DNA from: Propionispora hippei DSM 15287
Lineage (GTDB): Bacteria; Bacillota; Negativicutes; Propionisporales; Propionisporaceae
DNA: 64,000 nt
Reading direction: 5' to 3'
Assembly (NCBI RefSeq): GCF_900141835.1
Contig: NZ_FQZD01000019.1
Span: forward strand, 1-64,000
This document shows positions 44,901 to 53,621 of the stretch, in pieces. The position numbers were made by a program, and so were the translations under genes. The notes under the pieces were generated by a model. It saw only the letters and a list, made by a program, of their open reading frames with translations, did no database searches and had not been told where the DNA came from. How positions within the stretch are numbered: position 1 is the stretch's first letter; each line of letters begins with the position of its first letter.

Positions 44901-45393
44901 CCGGCCGGCCGGAGTATTGTATTACTTCCTGAAAAATCCCAGCCTGGCGGGTCAGACGGCGCTGTCGCCCGAGCAGATTCAAAAGGCGCTTAATCAGCAG
45001 CTTAAAATGCCGGGCTGGGTAGTCGACGACCCGGAGATCATCCGGCTGCTGGACCGGCAGATGGACAGCCGGTCGGACTTTTTAAAGCTGGCGCTGAAAA
45101 AAGACGGCACTGTTTACAGCAACTGTCTGGCCTATGTACGGAGCGAGGACGAATTCGCCCTGCTGTTGCAGCATATGGAGCAGGTGCTGATCCGTACCGG
45201 TGAGGCGATTATGGACGGACAGGTCGGCATTGAACCGTATCAGCTTCAGCAGCAGTCGCCCTGCGGTTATTGCCGCTACCGTCCGGTTTGCCAGTTTGAT
45301 GAAAGCCTGCCGGAAAACCAGTACCGGAAGCTGCCGGCAGTGACCGACGAAATCATTTGGCGCGATTTAGGCGGAGAGGGGGAGCCATCATGA
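41932..45393 (+). CDS. addB: ATP-dependent helicase/deoxyribonuclease subunit B
   Basis: 1153 residues from the ATG at 41932, with AAGGAGGAG 5-8 nt upstream; a GTG at 41914 precedes that site. Walker A VLGGAGTGKSRW is at the start. The RecB-type nuclease domain has VIDYKSGG, and the iron-sulphur ligands are CPFRHFARYGL (first Cys) and CGYCRYRPVC near the C-terminus. With AddA it resects double-strand ends for recombination until it meets a Chi-like site. It overlaps addA by ATGA. Confidence 0.94.
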   Translation: MGMTIVLGGAGTGKSRWCREAIRQRLRQSAEGQPLLLLLPEHATFQAEWELAKTPGLFGFARAHVLGFRRFAHRVLLETGGAVRPHITELGKKLVLSRLLREHRDELTVFRQAAGQRSFAETLAGMIKEFKAYAVEPEALLAAQQGLQPSSLTDKLRDLYLLYHDFEVFMQSKYTDPEDFLQLLADNLERSSLAQGAEAWLDGFSWFNPREMAVLTRLCRTAAAVTVTLCLPEPGAAAHQEETGIFHRQWNTLNKLRLLAAECGIPIREVVLPPGRRFAAQPELAHLEQHLFRFPAPVWQQAAPVLLLAEAANRRVEVEGMARDMIARCREDGYRWREMAVLLRDMESYSELVETVLTDYQIPFFSDRHRQAVHHPLAELIRSALETVTGRWNYEAVFRCLKTDFFPLPREAIDQLENYVLEFGIGGSLWTKPEPWRFVRRFSLGEEAELNDSQLDYLDAIHASRLAVSAPLLALSDRLKQAGQVRELAAAVYYFLEELQVPEQVENWAVRDEQAGELDSAREHRQIWAAVVELLEQVVETCGDLTMTAEDFLALLQDGLDSLRLQLIPPGLDHVTIADLEQNTVDNVRAVYLLGVNDGVLPRRGRGEGLLSDQDRALMASSGVELAPGAAADNFAERYTVYTALTRSRQRLWVSYPLADEEGKGLTPSLLIKRLRQLFPRLPLTTLPAEPPEGRASEYIAQPQRSVAALVAAIRRFKTGEVIQPVYWDVYNWALGRPELRSYLELAVAGLFHNNQALPLSRELAGQLYPHNKKLRGSVTRLESFRACPFRHFARYGLTLKERAVFRLQPLDLGQFLHAALKSFGEQAVQSGRGWGEIGDDECRTICGRIVGELIPKLQNEILLSTGQYRHITRRLEGTVKRAVQRLVEFDRASGFKPVALEQSFGQGQADLPALVYSLSGGLELELVGQIDRLDCALHNNSYYILVIDYKSGGAWLTLPEVYYGLKLQLLTYLLAARGAGQLLFAGKDCRPAGVLYYFLKNPSLAGQTALSPEQIQKALNQQLKMPGWVVDDPEIIRLLDRQMDSRSDFLKLALKKDGTVYSNCLAYVRSEDEFALLLQHMEQVLIRTGEAIMDGQVGIEPYQLQQQSPCGYCRYRPVCQFDESLPENQYRKLPAVTDEIIWRDLGGEGEPS

Positions 45394-48300
45394 GCTGGTC
45401 AAAAGAACAGTTGGCGGCCATCAACACCAGAGACAAACAGATTCTGGTAGCCGCGGCGGCCGGATCGGGCAAGACCTCGGTCCTGGTTGAACGGATTATC
45501 AGCCGTGTTCTGGACGAGGCGGCGCCTTTGGATTTGGACCGTCTGCTGGTTGTAACCTTTACCAATGCGGCGGCGGCCGAAATGCGCGGTCGCATCGGCG
45601 CGGCGCTAACCAAGGCCCTGGCCGAACGGCCTCAGTCAAGTCACTTGCAGCGGCAGTTGGTGCTCTTGAATGCCGCCACCATTTCCACCATCCATGCTTT
45701 TTGCCAGAGCATTGTCCGGCAGAACTTCCATCTGCTGGAGCTGGACCCCAAGTTCCGGGTGGCCGGTGAGGCCGAGGTCCGGCTGCTTAAAGCCGATGTA
45801 CTGGAAGCGGTGTTTGAGCAGCGCTATAATGCCGATGATCCTGAGTTCTTTCAATTTGTGGAGCATTACGGCGACAGCCATGACGACAGCGGGCTATATC
45901 AATTGGTGCTGACTTTGTATGAGTTTTCCCGCAGCCATCCCTGGCCGGAGTACTGGCTGCGTTCTTTGGAGCAGGCTTTTTGTCTTCCCGATGCTGCCGG
46001 GCTGGAGAATACGCCCTGGCCGGCGATTTTGCGGGAAAAGTTCACCCTGGAGCTGGAGCAGGCCCGGCAAGCTTTGGCAATGCTCAGCCGGGAAGCCGAA
46101 CAGCCGGGCCAGCCGGACGCCTATGCGGACACCTTCGAGGCCGATCAAAAGCTGTTGGATGATATCATCCGGGCGGCGAAGCAATCCTGGCCGGCCCTGC
46201 GCGAGTGCCTGACAGCCGGTGAATTTGACAAATTGCCGTCGGTCAAGGGGCTGGACAAAGCGGTCCGGGATTACTATCAAAAGGGCCGGCAAAAGGTGAA
46301 AGACGCGGTGCAGCAAATTCAGGGGCTTTACTTTTCCCGGCCGGACGAAGAATTTATGGCCGACCTGCGCTGTGTGGCGCCGCTGGTGACGGCCTTGACC
46401 GGACTGGTGACGCAGTTTGGCGAAGCCTACAGCCAGGCTAAACGGCAGCGGGCACTTGTGGACTTTAACGATCTGGAGCATCTATGCCTGCAGGTGCTGC
46501 TGGCTGACGGCGCCGCGCCCGGTAAGGTGCTGCCGTCGCCAGCGGCTAAGGCGCTGCGGGAAAAGTTTGCCGAAATCATGGTGGATGAGTACCAGGATAC
46601 CAATGGTGTACAGGAAACCATCCTGCGGCTGCTGGTGCGGGACGAGGGGGCCGGTCTCTTTTTGGTCGGCGATGTCAAGCAGAGTATTTACCGGTTCCGG
46701 CTGGCTGAGCCGGGCTTGTTTCTGGAAAAATACCGGACCTATCCGACCCGGGGCGAAGGCTACTGCCGCATTGATTTGTCCCGTAATTTCCGCAGCCGGC
46801 CCGGTGTGCTGGCGGCGATTAACTTTTTGTTCTGTCAGATCATGGCTCCCCGGGTAGCTGAGCTGGAGTATGGCGAGGCCGAACGGCTCAATCCGGGTCC
46901 CGGCTATCCGCCGGCCGACGGTCAAGTGCTGGACGGTCCGGTGGAAGTCTGCCTGATTGACCGGGAGAGTCAGCCGTTGGCTGATGATGACCGCCGGCCG
47001 GAAGCGGGTGAGGCCGACTCGGCCGGAGAGGAGTCTGCCGGCCCGGACGAGGCCAGCGGTTTTGAACTGGAGTCCCGTCTGATTGCCCGGCAGATTACCT
47101 CGTACATGAAGGGCGGTTACCAGGTGTACGATAAGGAACTGCAGACCTACCGGCCACTGGCCTGGCGGGATATTGTCATCTTGCTCCGGTCGGTCAAGGG
47201 AAAGGCGGCCGTGCTGCAGGACACGCTGAAAAAAGCCGATATACCGGTATATGCCGAGGTAGAAGGCGGTTATTTCCGGGAAATAGAGGTGCAGGTATTG
47301 CTGTCCCTGCTGTCGGTTATTGATAATCCCCGCCAGGATATCCATCTGGCCGGTGTACTGCGCTCGCCGCTGGTCGGACTGGGTGCTGCCGAGCTGGCTA
47401 AGATACGTCTGGTCCGGCCGGGTGAATTGTGGGAAGCCGTAACTGCTTATGCCGAAACGGCCGGCGGCGACGACCCGGCTTTGCGGCAGAAACTGGCGGC
47501 CTTTTTAGAGCGTCTGGCGGGCTGGCGCAATCTGTCGCGGCGCAAGGGGGTGCCGGAACTAATCTGGCAGATCTACCGCGACACCGGCTATTATGACTAT
47601 GTCGGCGGCATGCCGGGCGGTTTGCTGCGCCAGGCTAATTTACGGGCGTTGTATGATCGGGCCCGGCAGTATGAAACCACCAACTTCCGCGGCTTGTTCC
47701 GTTTCCTGCGGTTTATTGAGCGGATGCAGGATAAGGGGACCGATCTGGCAGTGGCCCGGGCGCTGGGCGAAGGCGAGGATGTCGTACGGATTATGAGCAT
47801 TCACAAAAGCAAGGGTCTGGAATTTCCCCTGGTGTTTGTGGCCGACCTGGGCAAACAGATCAATCTGCAGGACAGCCGGGGCCTGCTGCTCTGCCACAAG
47901 ACGTTAGGGATTGGGCCGTTTGTGACCAATCCCGAACTGCGTTACCGGTATCCAACGCTGGCCAGACACGCGATTGCCCACCAGCTCAATATGGAAACCA
48001 AGGCGGAGGAAATGCGCATTTTATATGTTGCTCTGACCCGCGCCAGGGAGAAACTCGTGCTGGTCGGTACGGTCAATAAGCTGGCCGAGCGCGCCAAGGC
48101 TTGGTGCCAGGCTGCCGGCAGTGCTGTACGGCAATTGCCGGACGGTCTGCTGGCCGGGGCCAAAACCTATCTGGACTGGCTCGGCCCGGCGCTGGTTCGC
48201 CATGCGGCGGGCGAGAAACTGCGGGACTTGGCCGGTTGGGAGGGAGTTCTGGCGGCCGATTGGTCGGATATTCCGTCCGACTGGCAGCTGGAGTTGTATC

Positions 48301-49106
48301 CGGCGGCGGCTTTGACTGATCCAACGGCCACGGATCCGGCCGCCTGGCCGTTTATGGAACAGGTCCGGCAGTTGGCCCCTGTGTCCGCCGGCGATGATCC
48401 GGCAACGGTGGCCCGCCGTTTGGAATGGCGCTATCCGCAGGCGACAGTGGTCGGTAAAGCGGCCAAGCTGTCGGTAACGGAGATTAAACGGCGCTTTGAC
48501 TCACCCGAAGACGGCGGCGAAGGGCAGCAGCGGCTGCTGGGGCTGAAACCGGCCTTTGTCCGGCCCGGTTTCATTCAGACCGGGAAAAAACTGACGGCCG
48601 CCGAAGCGGGGACGCTGCTTCATCTGGTGATGCAGCATATCGATTACCGGGGCGATGTCAGCCCGGCCGGTATTGCCGCTCAGGTGGAAGCCATGGTGCA
48701 TTGTCAGTTATTGCTGGCTGAGCAGGCGGCTGCCGTGCCGTCGGCCGCCATTGCCGGCTTCTTTAACGGCGAGCTGGGGCTGCGGCTGCGCCACGCCGAC
48801 AGGGTCCGGCGCGAGCTGCCTTTTAGCATGGTGCTGCCGGCGGGCGAGTTTTATCCCGAACTGGCGGGGCAGGAGGAAGGCATCTTTGTCCAGGGTGTGG
48901 TGGATATGCTGTTTGACGAGCCGGACGGACTGGTGCTCGTCGATTATAAAACCGACCGGGGCAAGGACCGGGAGGCGCTGGCCGCTCAGTACAAAATTCA
49001 GTTGGAACTGTATGCCAGGGCAATGACCGGTATTTTGAAGCTGCCGGTCAAGGAAAAATATATTTATTCGTTCTATCTGGAAGATGTCATTCTGGTGGAA
49101 TACTAA
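45390..49106 (+). CDS. addA: ATP-dependent helicase/nuclease subunit A
   Basis: 1238 residues from the ATG at 45390 (GAGGGGGAGCC upstream). UvrD/Rep helicase motifs are AAAGSGKTSVLVERI, VTFTNAAAAEMRGRI, VDEYQDTNGVQ, GDVKQSIYRFRLAEPGLF and IMSIHKSKGLEFPLVF. The C-terminal nuclease domain has LVDYKTDRG. Partner of AddB in recombinational repair. A 19-bp terminator follows at once. Confidence 0.96.
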   Translation: MSWSKEQLAAINTRDKQILVAAAAGSGKTSVLVERIISRVLDEAAPLDLDRLLVVTFTNAAAAEMRGRIGAALTKALAERPQSSHLQRQLVLLNAATISTIHAFCQSIVRQNFHLLELDPKFRVAGEAEVRLLKADVLEAVFEQRYNADDPEFFQFVEHYGDSHDDSGLYQLVLTLYEFSRSHPWPEYWLRSLEQAFCLPDAAGLENTPWPAILREKFTLELEQARQALAMLSREAEQPGQPDAYADTFEADQKLLDDIIRAAKQSWPALRECLTAGEFDKLPSVKGLDKAVRDYYQKGRQKVKDAVQQIQGLYFSRPDEEFMADLRCVAPLVTALTGLVTQFGEAYSQAKRQRALVDFNDLEHLCLQVLLADGAAPGKVLPSPAAKALREKFAEIMVDEYQDTNGVQETILRLLVRDEGAGLFLVGDVKQSIYRFRLAEPGLFLEKYRTYPTRGEGYCRIDLSRNFRSRPGVLAAINFLFCQIMAPRVAELEYGEAERLNPGPGYPPADGQVLDGPVEVCLIDRESQPLADDDRRPEAGEADSAGEESAGPDEASGFELESRLIARQITSYMKGGYQVYDKELQTYRPLAWRDIVILLRSVKGKAAVLQDTLKKADIPVYAEVEGGYFREIEVQVLLSLLSVIDNPRQDIHLAGVLRSPLVGLGAAELAKIRLVRPGELWEAVTAYAETAGGDDPALRQKLAAFLERLAGWRNLSRRKGVPELIWQIYRDTGYYDYVGGMPGGLLRQANLRALYDRARQYETTNFRGLFRFLRFIERMQDKGTDLAVARALGEGEDVVRIMSIHKSKGLEFPLVFVADLGKQINLQDSRGLLLCHKTLGIGPFVTNPELRYRYPTLARHAIAHQLNMETKAEEMRILYVALTRAREKLVLVGTVNKLAERAKAWCQAAGSAVRQLPDGLLAGAKTYLDWLGPALVRHAAGEKLRDLAGWEGVLAADWSDIPSDWQLELYPAAALTDPTATDPAAWPFMEQVRQLAPVSAGDDPATVARRLEWRYPQATVVGKAAKLSVTEIKRRFDSPEDGGEGQQRLLGLKPAFVRPGFIQTGKKLTAAEAGTLLHLVMQHIDYRGDVSPAGIAAQVEAMVHCQLLLAEQAAAVPSAAIAGFFNGELGLRLRHADRVRRELPFSMVLPAGEFYPELAGQEEGIFVQGVVDMLFDEPDGLVLVDYKTDRGKDREALAAQYKIQLELYARAMTGILKLPVKEKYIYSFYLEDVILVEY

Positions 49107-49110
49107 TATA

Positions 49111-49150
49111 AAACAGCCGGCAGGCGCCCAAGGGCGCCTGCCGGCTGTTT
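49111..49150. terminator. strong bidirectional terminator between addA and the GNAT gene
   Basis: AAACAGCCGGCAGGCGCCC and its exact complement are separated by two bases: a 19-bp perfect stem ending in TTT on one side and AAA on the other. Confidence 0.92.
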
Positions 49151-49167
49151 ATGTCCAAAAATGTTAT

Positions 49168-49713
49168 CTAGTTAGAAGTAATTAAACGAAAGGGCTGCCA
49201 TTCTTCCCGCAGCAGGTCGAACAGCTCCAGGTCGTGGTAGCTGCCGGTATGGAATACGGCGTTCCTCAGTGTGCCGCGATAGACGTAGCCGCACTTTTCC
49301 GCTACCCGGCGGCTGGGCAGGTTGCCCTGAATGACTGTGATTTGCAGACGGGGGATGGGCAGGACCATAAAGAGATAATTGGTAAACAGCCGCAGCGCTT
49401 CCGACATGATGCCGTTGCCCCGTGACAGGGGGCGGAAAAGCTGGTAGCCGATTTCATAGCCTGTACGATAGTCGGACACGCGGGAGTAGAAAATTTCGCC
49501 CAGCAGGTTGTCGTCATGGTCGGTCAGGATCATCCGGCCGAAGTCCTCCTGCCAGAAGCCTGTTTTCTCAAAGGCCCGCCGAAAACCGGGTTCGTCAGGA
49601 ATATCAATCAGCCAGTAATCGCCTTTATCGTATACCGTGCTAAGCAGGTCATAAAGCAATGGCAAATCACTTTCCTTCATCGTCCGTAAGATTACCTTTT
49701 CACCGATAAGCAT
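49168..49713 (-). CDS. GNAT-family N-acetyltransferase (RimJ/RimL type)
   Basis: 181 residues from the ATG at 49713 (GAGGAGGATTCACTT upstream). It begins MLIGEKVILRTMKESDLPLL. GEIFYSRVSDYRTGYEIGYQLF and RGNGIMSEALRLFTNYLF (acetyl-CoA loop variant of RGxG) follow, then IPRLQITVIQGNLPSRRVAE plus KCGYVYRGTLRN. It acetylates a protein N-terminus or small amine; the substrate is unknown. It converges with addA. Confidence 0.87.
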   Translation of the reverse strand: MLIGEKVILRTMKESDLPLLYDLLSTVYDKGDYWLIDIPDEPGFRRAFEKTGFWQEDFGRMILTDHDDNLLGEIFYSRVSDYRTGYEIGYQLFRPLSRGNGIMSEALRLFTNYLFMVLPIPRLQITVIQGNLPSRRVAEKCGYVYRGTLRNAVFHTGSYHDLELFDLLREEWQPFRLITSN

Positions 49714-49771
49714 AAGTGAATCCTCCTCGTATAGATAATGCCTGTCCTATTATTATAAAACATCTTGACCG

Positions 49772-49804
49772 GAAAAAAAACGCCATACCAGCGAATGGTA
49801 TGGC
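49772..49804 (-). terminator. terminator of the Cache chemoreceptor gene
   Basis: On the minus strand GCCATACCA and TGGTATGGC pair around TTCGC and are followed by eight T after one G. Confidence 0.85.
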
Positions 49805-49840
49805 AGAGTAGCCGCAAACGGTAAAAAACAGAAACGAAGG

Positions 49841-51895
49841 CTACACTTTAAAGGCGTGAATGGAGCGGTCCAGCTCGCTGGCCACTTTGGCCAGCAGCGT
49901 GGCGGTAGCCTGCAGTTCTTCCATGGAAGCATGCTGCTCTTCGGTGGCGGCGGCCACGCTTTCGATATGCGAGCCTGTTTGCTTATCGGCTGCCGCTAAA
50001 GCTTCGACTGCCGCGGCAATCTGGGCGGCGTTATCGGCAATATCGGCAATGGCGGCGGCAATGTGCTGGGTTTGGGCCGAAGAGTGGCCAATAGCGTCAT
50101 GAATGGCTGTGAACGAGTGTTGGGCCTGATTGACCAGATGAATACCCTCCTGGACGGAATGGGTGCTTTCATCCATGATTTGCATGGCATGGCCTGTTTG
50201 GCGCTGAATTTCACTGATGATCGAACCGATCTGTTTCGCGGCGGTTTCCGACTGTTCGGCCAGTTTGCGTACTTCATCGGCCACCACCGCAAAGCCTTTA
50301 CCCTGCTCTCCGGCCCGGGCGGCCTCGATAGCGGCGTTGAGGGCCAGTAGATTGGTCTGGCCGGCAATGGCGGTGATGAGAGAAAGGATGCTGTCAATTT
50401 CGCGGGATTTTTCACCCAGAGTATGGACAACGGTTGCCGCTGTATTGACATTCTTATTGATTTTTTGCATTTGGTTGATGGCGTTATCCACCACAGCGGT
50501 GCCGTCCTGCGCTTTGCTGGACGTATCCAGCGTGATGTCGGTCACTTGCTGCATATCCTGGCTAATGGCTGAAATACGGCCGGACATATCGGTCAAGGTC
50601 TGGGTGGTGCCTTCCGTGTTGGCGATTTGCGTTTCCACCGTGGAGGCGATGTCCTGTACCGCGATGGTGATATGTTCGGTGGCTTCGGCGGTTTGCCGCG
50701 CCGTTTGCGTCAGTATATCGGCGTGGGAGGCCACCTGTACCGAGGTCTCCATCAGCTTATTGATCAGTTGCCGGAGATCGCGGGTCATCCGGTTGAAATT
50801 GGTGCCCATCTCGCCAAACTCATCCTGGGAGGTAACGGTGACCGCCTGGGTCAGGTTGCCCTGAGACATACTGTCGGAGAGGCGCTTTATTTCGTTTATA
50901 TTGCGGGTGATCATACCGCTATAACGGACAATGACGGCGGAAATAACCAGAATAGCGATCAGAGCAGCTAAGACTTGTCCCAGCAACAGGTTTTTCAACG
51001 GAGCGTACAATTCGGCCTCCGGCACGACCAAGGCCAGTGTCCAGCCGGTCTCCGGCAGGGCGGCATAATAAATCAGATGTTTGGCGCCGTTTAGCATGGC
51101 GGTAATATGGCCGGTTTTATCCTGGTCCGCCAGGAGCGCTTTGCCTGCCTCTGCCAGGCCGCTATCTGTGTCTTCGATGATTTTGGTTTTCATGACCTTG
51201 CCATTGTCGCGGTCGGAGATATATGTACCGTTTTTGTCCAGCAGAAAAGCCCAGCCTGTCTGGCTGACCTTAATGTCGGACACTATCTTCTGCAATTGCG
51301 CCAAATCCATATCGGCCGTGGCCATCCCCTTTAATTTTTTGTTTCCGTCATAAAAAGGGAATGAGGCGGTGACCATGGTTATGTTGGTGGTCGCATCGTA
51401 ATAGGGATCACTCCAGACAACAGGCCGGGTGGTGTTGGTCGCCATCTTGTACCAGTCCTGACTGGGGTAATCGTAGTCCGGTTTTTCGTAGTCGGTGGTA
51501 AATACGATATTTCCGTGGTCTTTGTAGGCATAGGGACCGAAATAACGCGCATCTGCTTTGTACTGGAAGGGTTCAAACCAGACACCGGCCCCCAGAATGA
51601 GATCATTGGAGGTAATGGCGTTTTGCAAAAAGGCTGCGTACTGTTCCTTGCTGAGCGCATTGCCGCCTGTTTCGGTAAAGCGGGCAATGGTCTGGCCGAT
51701 TGCTTTGTGAGCGTTTAATTGTGTGTAGAATTGCGTTAAGGTTTTGTCGAGTTGGACCTCCATTTTTTGATTGATTTCCTCTTCAATCAGCTGGGCGGAG
51801 TAATGATAGCCAATCCATGAAAGGATTAATAAGGAGATAATTACTAAAGGCATGAAGGTCAATAAGGTTTTGGTACGGATCGTTGTCTTGCGCAT
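49841..51895 (-). CDS. methyl-accepting chemotaxis protein with double-Cache sensor
   Basis: 684 residues. First helix [20 protein letters not shown], then a dCache_1 region (about 40-295, with [40 protein letters not shown] and [10 protein letters not shown]). The second helix ([20 protein letters not shown]) is followed by HAMP. The signalling domain has the conserved hairpin tip ([40 protein letters not shown], residues abbreviated from a longer block). It detects an extracellular small molecule. It is far from the che operon but probably feeds the same kinase. GGAGGAG is upstream of the ATG. Confidence 0.93.
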   Translation of the reverse strand: MRKTTIRTKTLLTFMPLVIISLLILSWIGYHYSAQLIEEEINQKMEVQLDKTLTQFYTQLNAHKAIGQTIARFTETGGNALSKEQYAAFLQNAITSNDLILGAGVWFEPFQYKADARYFGPYAYKDHGNIVFTTDYEKPDYDYPSQDWYKMATNTTRPVVWSDPYYDATTNITMVTASFPFYDGNKKLKGMATADMDLAQLQKIVSDIKVSQTGWAFLLDKNGTYISDRDNGKVMKTKIIEDTDSGLAEAGKALLADQDKTGHITAMLNGAKHLIYYAALPETGWTLALVVPEAELYAPLKNLLLGQVLAALIAILVISAVIVRYSGMITRNINEIKRLSDSMSQGNLTQAVTVTSQDEFGEMGTNFNRMTRDLRQLINKLMETSVQVASHADILTQTARQTAEATEHITIAVQDIASTVETQIANTEGTTQTLTDMSGRISAISQDMQQVTDITLDTSSKAQDGTAVVDNAINQMQKINKNVNTAATVVHTLGEKSREIDSILSLITAIAGQTNLLALNAAIEAARAGEQGKGFAVVADEVRKLAEQSETAAKQIGSIISEIQRQTGHAMQIMDESTHSVQEGIHLVNQAQHSFTAIHDAIGHSSAQTQHIAAAIADIADNAAQIAAAVEALAAADKQTGSHIESVAAATEEQHASMEELQATATLLAKVASELDRSIHAFKV

Positions 51896-52027
51896 ACAGT
51901 CAACTCCTCCTTTGGCCTCATAATATAGGCAGATAACTGCTTATTACAGGAAACAATTCGCCATAAACTGACATTTTCCTGTGTTCTTGCCAAGGGAGAA
52001 GGCTGTTAATGATAAATTAACGGCATG

Positions 52028-52438
52028 TTAACAATGGTTACCTAGGGAGAGAATAGCGTTCCAAAGTGTTTCGGGCACAGGCATAACCGACAGGCGGGAC
52101 AGGCGGACAAGCTCCCAGTCCTGAAACAGGGAATCCGCTTTTATTTCTTTCAGTGTCACCGGACGTTTCAGGCTGTAGCGAGGGATAACATCAGCTACGA
52201 TAAAGCGTTCGTCGCTTTCTGCCGGGTCAGGATACGCCTCGGTAACGATCTCAGCCACGCCGACAATGGCTTTTTCCTTGCCGGTATGATAAATAAAGGC
52301 TAAGTCGCCGGGGCGCATCTGCCGCAGGTGTTTCAGGGCAGCAAAATTTTTCACTCCGTTCCAGCGGTCGCGCCGCAGGCGTTCTAAATCTCCGTAGCTG
52401 AAGGTTTCCGGTTCGGTTTTAAGCAGCCAATAGGCCAT
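52028..52438 (-). CDS. EVE domain-containing protein
   Basis: 136 residues, beginning MAYWLLKTEPETFSYGDLER. WNGVKNFAALKHLRQMRPGD, FIYHTGKEKAIVGVAEIV and WELVRLSRLSVMPV follow. This is the PUA-related EVE (DUF55) fold that recognises modified bases in nucleic acids. Stand-alone EVE proteins are housekeeping-like and of unknown exact role, though the domain also occurs in modification-dependent restriction. No restriction partner here. Confidence 0.9.
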   Translation of the reverse strand: MAYWLLKTEPETFSYGDLERLRRDRWNGVKNFAALKHLRQMRPGDLAFIYHTGKEKAIVGVAEIVTEAYPDPAESDERFIVADVIPRYSLKRPVTLKEIKADSLFQDWELVRLSRLSVMPVPETLWNAILSLGNHC

Positions 52439-52523
52439 AAATCAATACCCCTCTCTGTTTATGTTCTGATAAACAATTAACTTTAGTATACCAGAAGTAT
52501 GCTGCAAGAAAAGGGCAGGTATG

Positions 52524-52690
52524 CTAGGGAACCACCGCTTTATTCGCACTGTGTGTTGTGGCGGATTTTTTTCTGCCTGGCTGCAACGGCAAAACCCTGA
52601 CAGCTTTCTGCTATTTCAAGGTTTTGCTGCCGTACCGGAGCGTCATTCTCTCGCCATGTCGACAGGCTTATTAAAGTAGCGCTTCCCTAA
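52524..52690. repeat. MITE-like palindromic element, copy 2 (with insertion)
   Basis: About 167 bp. The left end CTAGGGAACCACCGCTTTAT and the right end (reverse complement) TTAGGGAAGCGCTACTTTAA match copy 1. CGGATTTTTTTCTGCCTGGCT matches the interior of copy 1. About 100 extra bp follow that contain the hairpin CGGCAAAACC/GGTTTTGCTGCCG. This fills most of the gap upstream of the EVE gene. Confidence 0.7.
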
Positions 52691-52764
52691 CATACAGTGG
52701 TTTTTTTCCTAAAGGGAAATTACGGCTGACAAAGAATAATAAGGCGGAGTTTTTTATCAGTCCG

Positions 52765-52848
52765 TTATAAGTGACGATAGTCGAGCAGGAGTAGGGCCAG
52801 CCCAAAGCCGGCAAAACCGGTCAGTAAGGTCAAGACGTGAACACTCAT
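52765..52848 (-). CDS. 27-residue single-span membrane peptide
   Basis: ATG at 52848 after GGAAGGAATCGTC. The peptide starts MSVHVLTLLTGFAGFGLALL, continues with two more Leu, and ends DYRHL: one hydrophobic helix with a charged tail. Size and layout resemble KdpF/CydX-like mini-subunits, but I cannot assign it to either and no kdp or cyd genes are near. A second mini-ORF of the same size lies 75 nt upstream on the same strand. Confidence 0.45.
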   Translation of the reverse strand: MSVHVLTLLTGFAGFGLALLLLDYRHL

Positions 52849-52923
52849 GACGATTCCTTCCTTCTATATAATATATCTGTAGGTTAGTGTAGCAGGTTTT
52901 TGTGACAAAAATAGGACAAAAGT

Positions 52924-53007
52924 TTAGCGCCAAAACGAGGTAATCCGGTCCCAATAGGCGATGCCGAGGCCGATCAGCACTAACAACAAAATGAGAGCAA
53001 GCAACAA
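52924..53007 (-). CDS. second 27-residue single-span membrane peptide
   Basis: The frame LLLALILLLVLIGLGIAYWD then RITSFWR ends in TAA. The start is a TTG at 53007 (or the ATT at 53010), with AAAGGAG at 53023-53017. One hydrophobic helix and a basic, aromatic tail. It forms a pair with the ORF at 52765. The non-ATG start lowers confidence. Confidence 0.4.
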   Translation of the reverse strand: MLLALILLLVLIGLGIAYWDRITSFWR

Positions 53008-53215
53008 AATGGTCAGCTCCTTTGCGGGCAGGATGTAAGCAATAAGCATAGTATGTGTTATTCCTGGCGGAAAGATAAGCGCCGCGCCAAGCCGCCAATC
53101 GGTGCAGGTCCGGTATAACGGTAAAAAAGCAAGACCATATTCCTATTGACTATTTTTAAATAATAGTTATTATTAGAATATAAAACCATATTGATGCAGC
53201 TTGGAGGAGAATGAA

Positions 53216-53494
53216 ATGGTACAAATCATTGACGGTATCCGGGTCATGGCTGACGAAGCCGTTACGGAAGAAGAACTGATGAGCGCAGTAGCGGCGGAAA
53301 AAGAATACTGGGCGGCGCAGCACAAGCTGCTGGGCGAAATACAGATCACCATTGAGGGGGATGAACTGATCATCCGGTCCCTGGAAAAGTCGCCGATCAG
53401 ACGGATTAGAAGGATCACCGGCTACTTGAGCACTGACGACCGTTTCAACGATGCCAAGCAGGCTGAATTGGCCGACAGGGTCACCCATTTATAG
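53216..53494 (+). CDS. small protein resembling the NrdD C-terminal region
   Basis: 92 residues from the ATG at 53216 (TTGGAGGAGAATGAA upstream); the ORF opens 5 codons earlier. The tail SPIRRIRRITGYLSTDDRFN then DAKQAELADRVTHL matches the glycyl-radical end of anaerobic ribonucleotide reductase-like proteins (R-x-TGYL...RFN.GK..E..DRV.H). The catalytic glycyl region and zinc cysteines are missing and the first half is acidic. Similar stand-alone small proteins are annotated as anaerobic ribonucleotide reductase in Bacillota. Function unknown; no nrdG nearby. Confidence 0.6.
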   Translation: MVQIIDGIRVMADEAVTEEELMSAVAAEKEYWAAQHKLLGEIQITIEGDELIIRSLEKSPIRRIRRITGYLSTDDRFNDAKQAELADRVTHL

Positions 53495-53502
53495 AAGACA
53501 AT

Positions 53503-53548
53503 AAAAAAACACGGCCAGGCGGCATAACCGTCTTGTCCGTGTTTTTTG
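53503..53548 (+). terminator. terminator of the NrdD-tail-like gene
   Basis: AAAAAACACGG and CCGTGTTTTTT pair over 11 bp with a partly paired 22-nt loop and a T-run. Confidence 0.85.
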
Positions 53549-53556
53549 TTTGATGG

Positions 53557-53621
53557 TTAGGGGATCACTGATTTATTCACACTGCCAGGCTGGCAGGCTC
53601 ATTAAATCAGCGGCTCCCTAG
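53557..53621. repeat. MITE-like palindromic element, copy 3 (short form)
   Basis: 65 bp from TTAGGGGATCACTGATTTAT to GGCTCATTAAATCAGCGG and CTCCCTAG. Terminal repeats match copies 1 and 2. The middle is reduced to CACTGCCAGGCTGGCAGG. Its last bases CTA (53618-53620) are the stop codon of corA on the minus strand. Confidence 0.78.

Noticed and set aside
52028-53007. Defence island around the EVE protein and mini-ORFs
   Set aside because: No nuclease, methylase, toxin-antitoxin pair, reverse transcriptase or CRISPR repeat is present; EVE alone is not evidence of defence.
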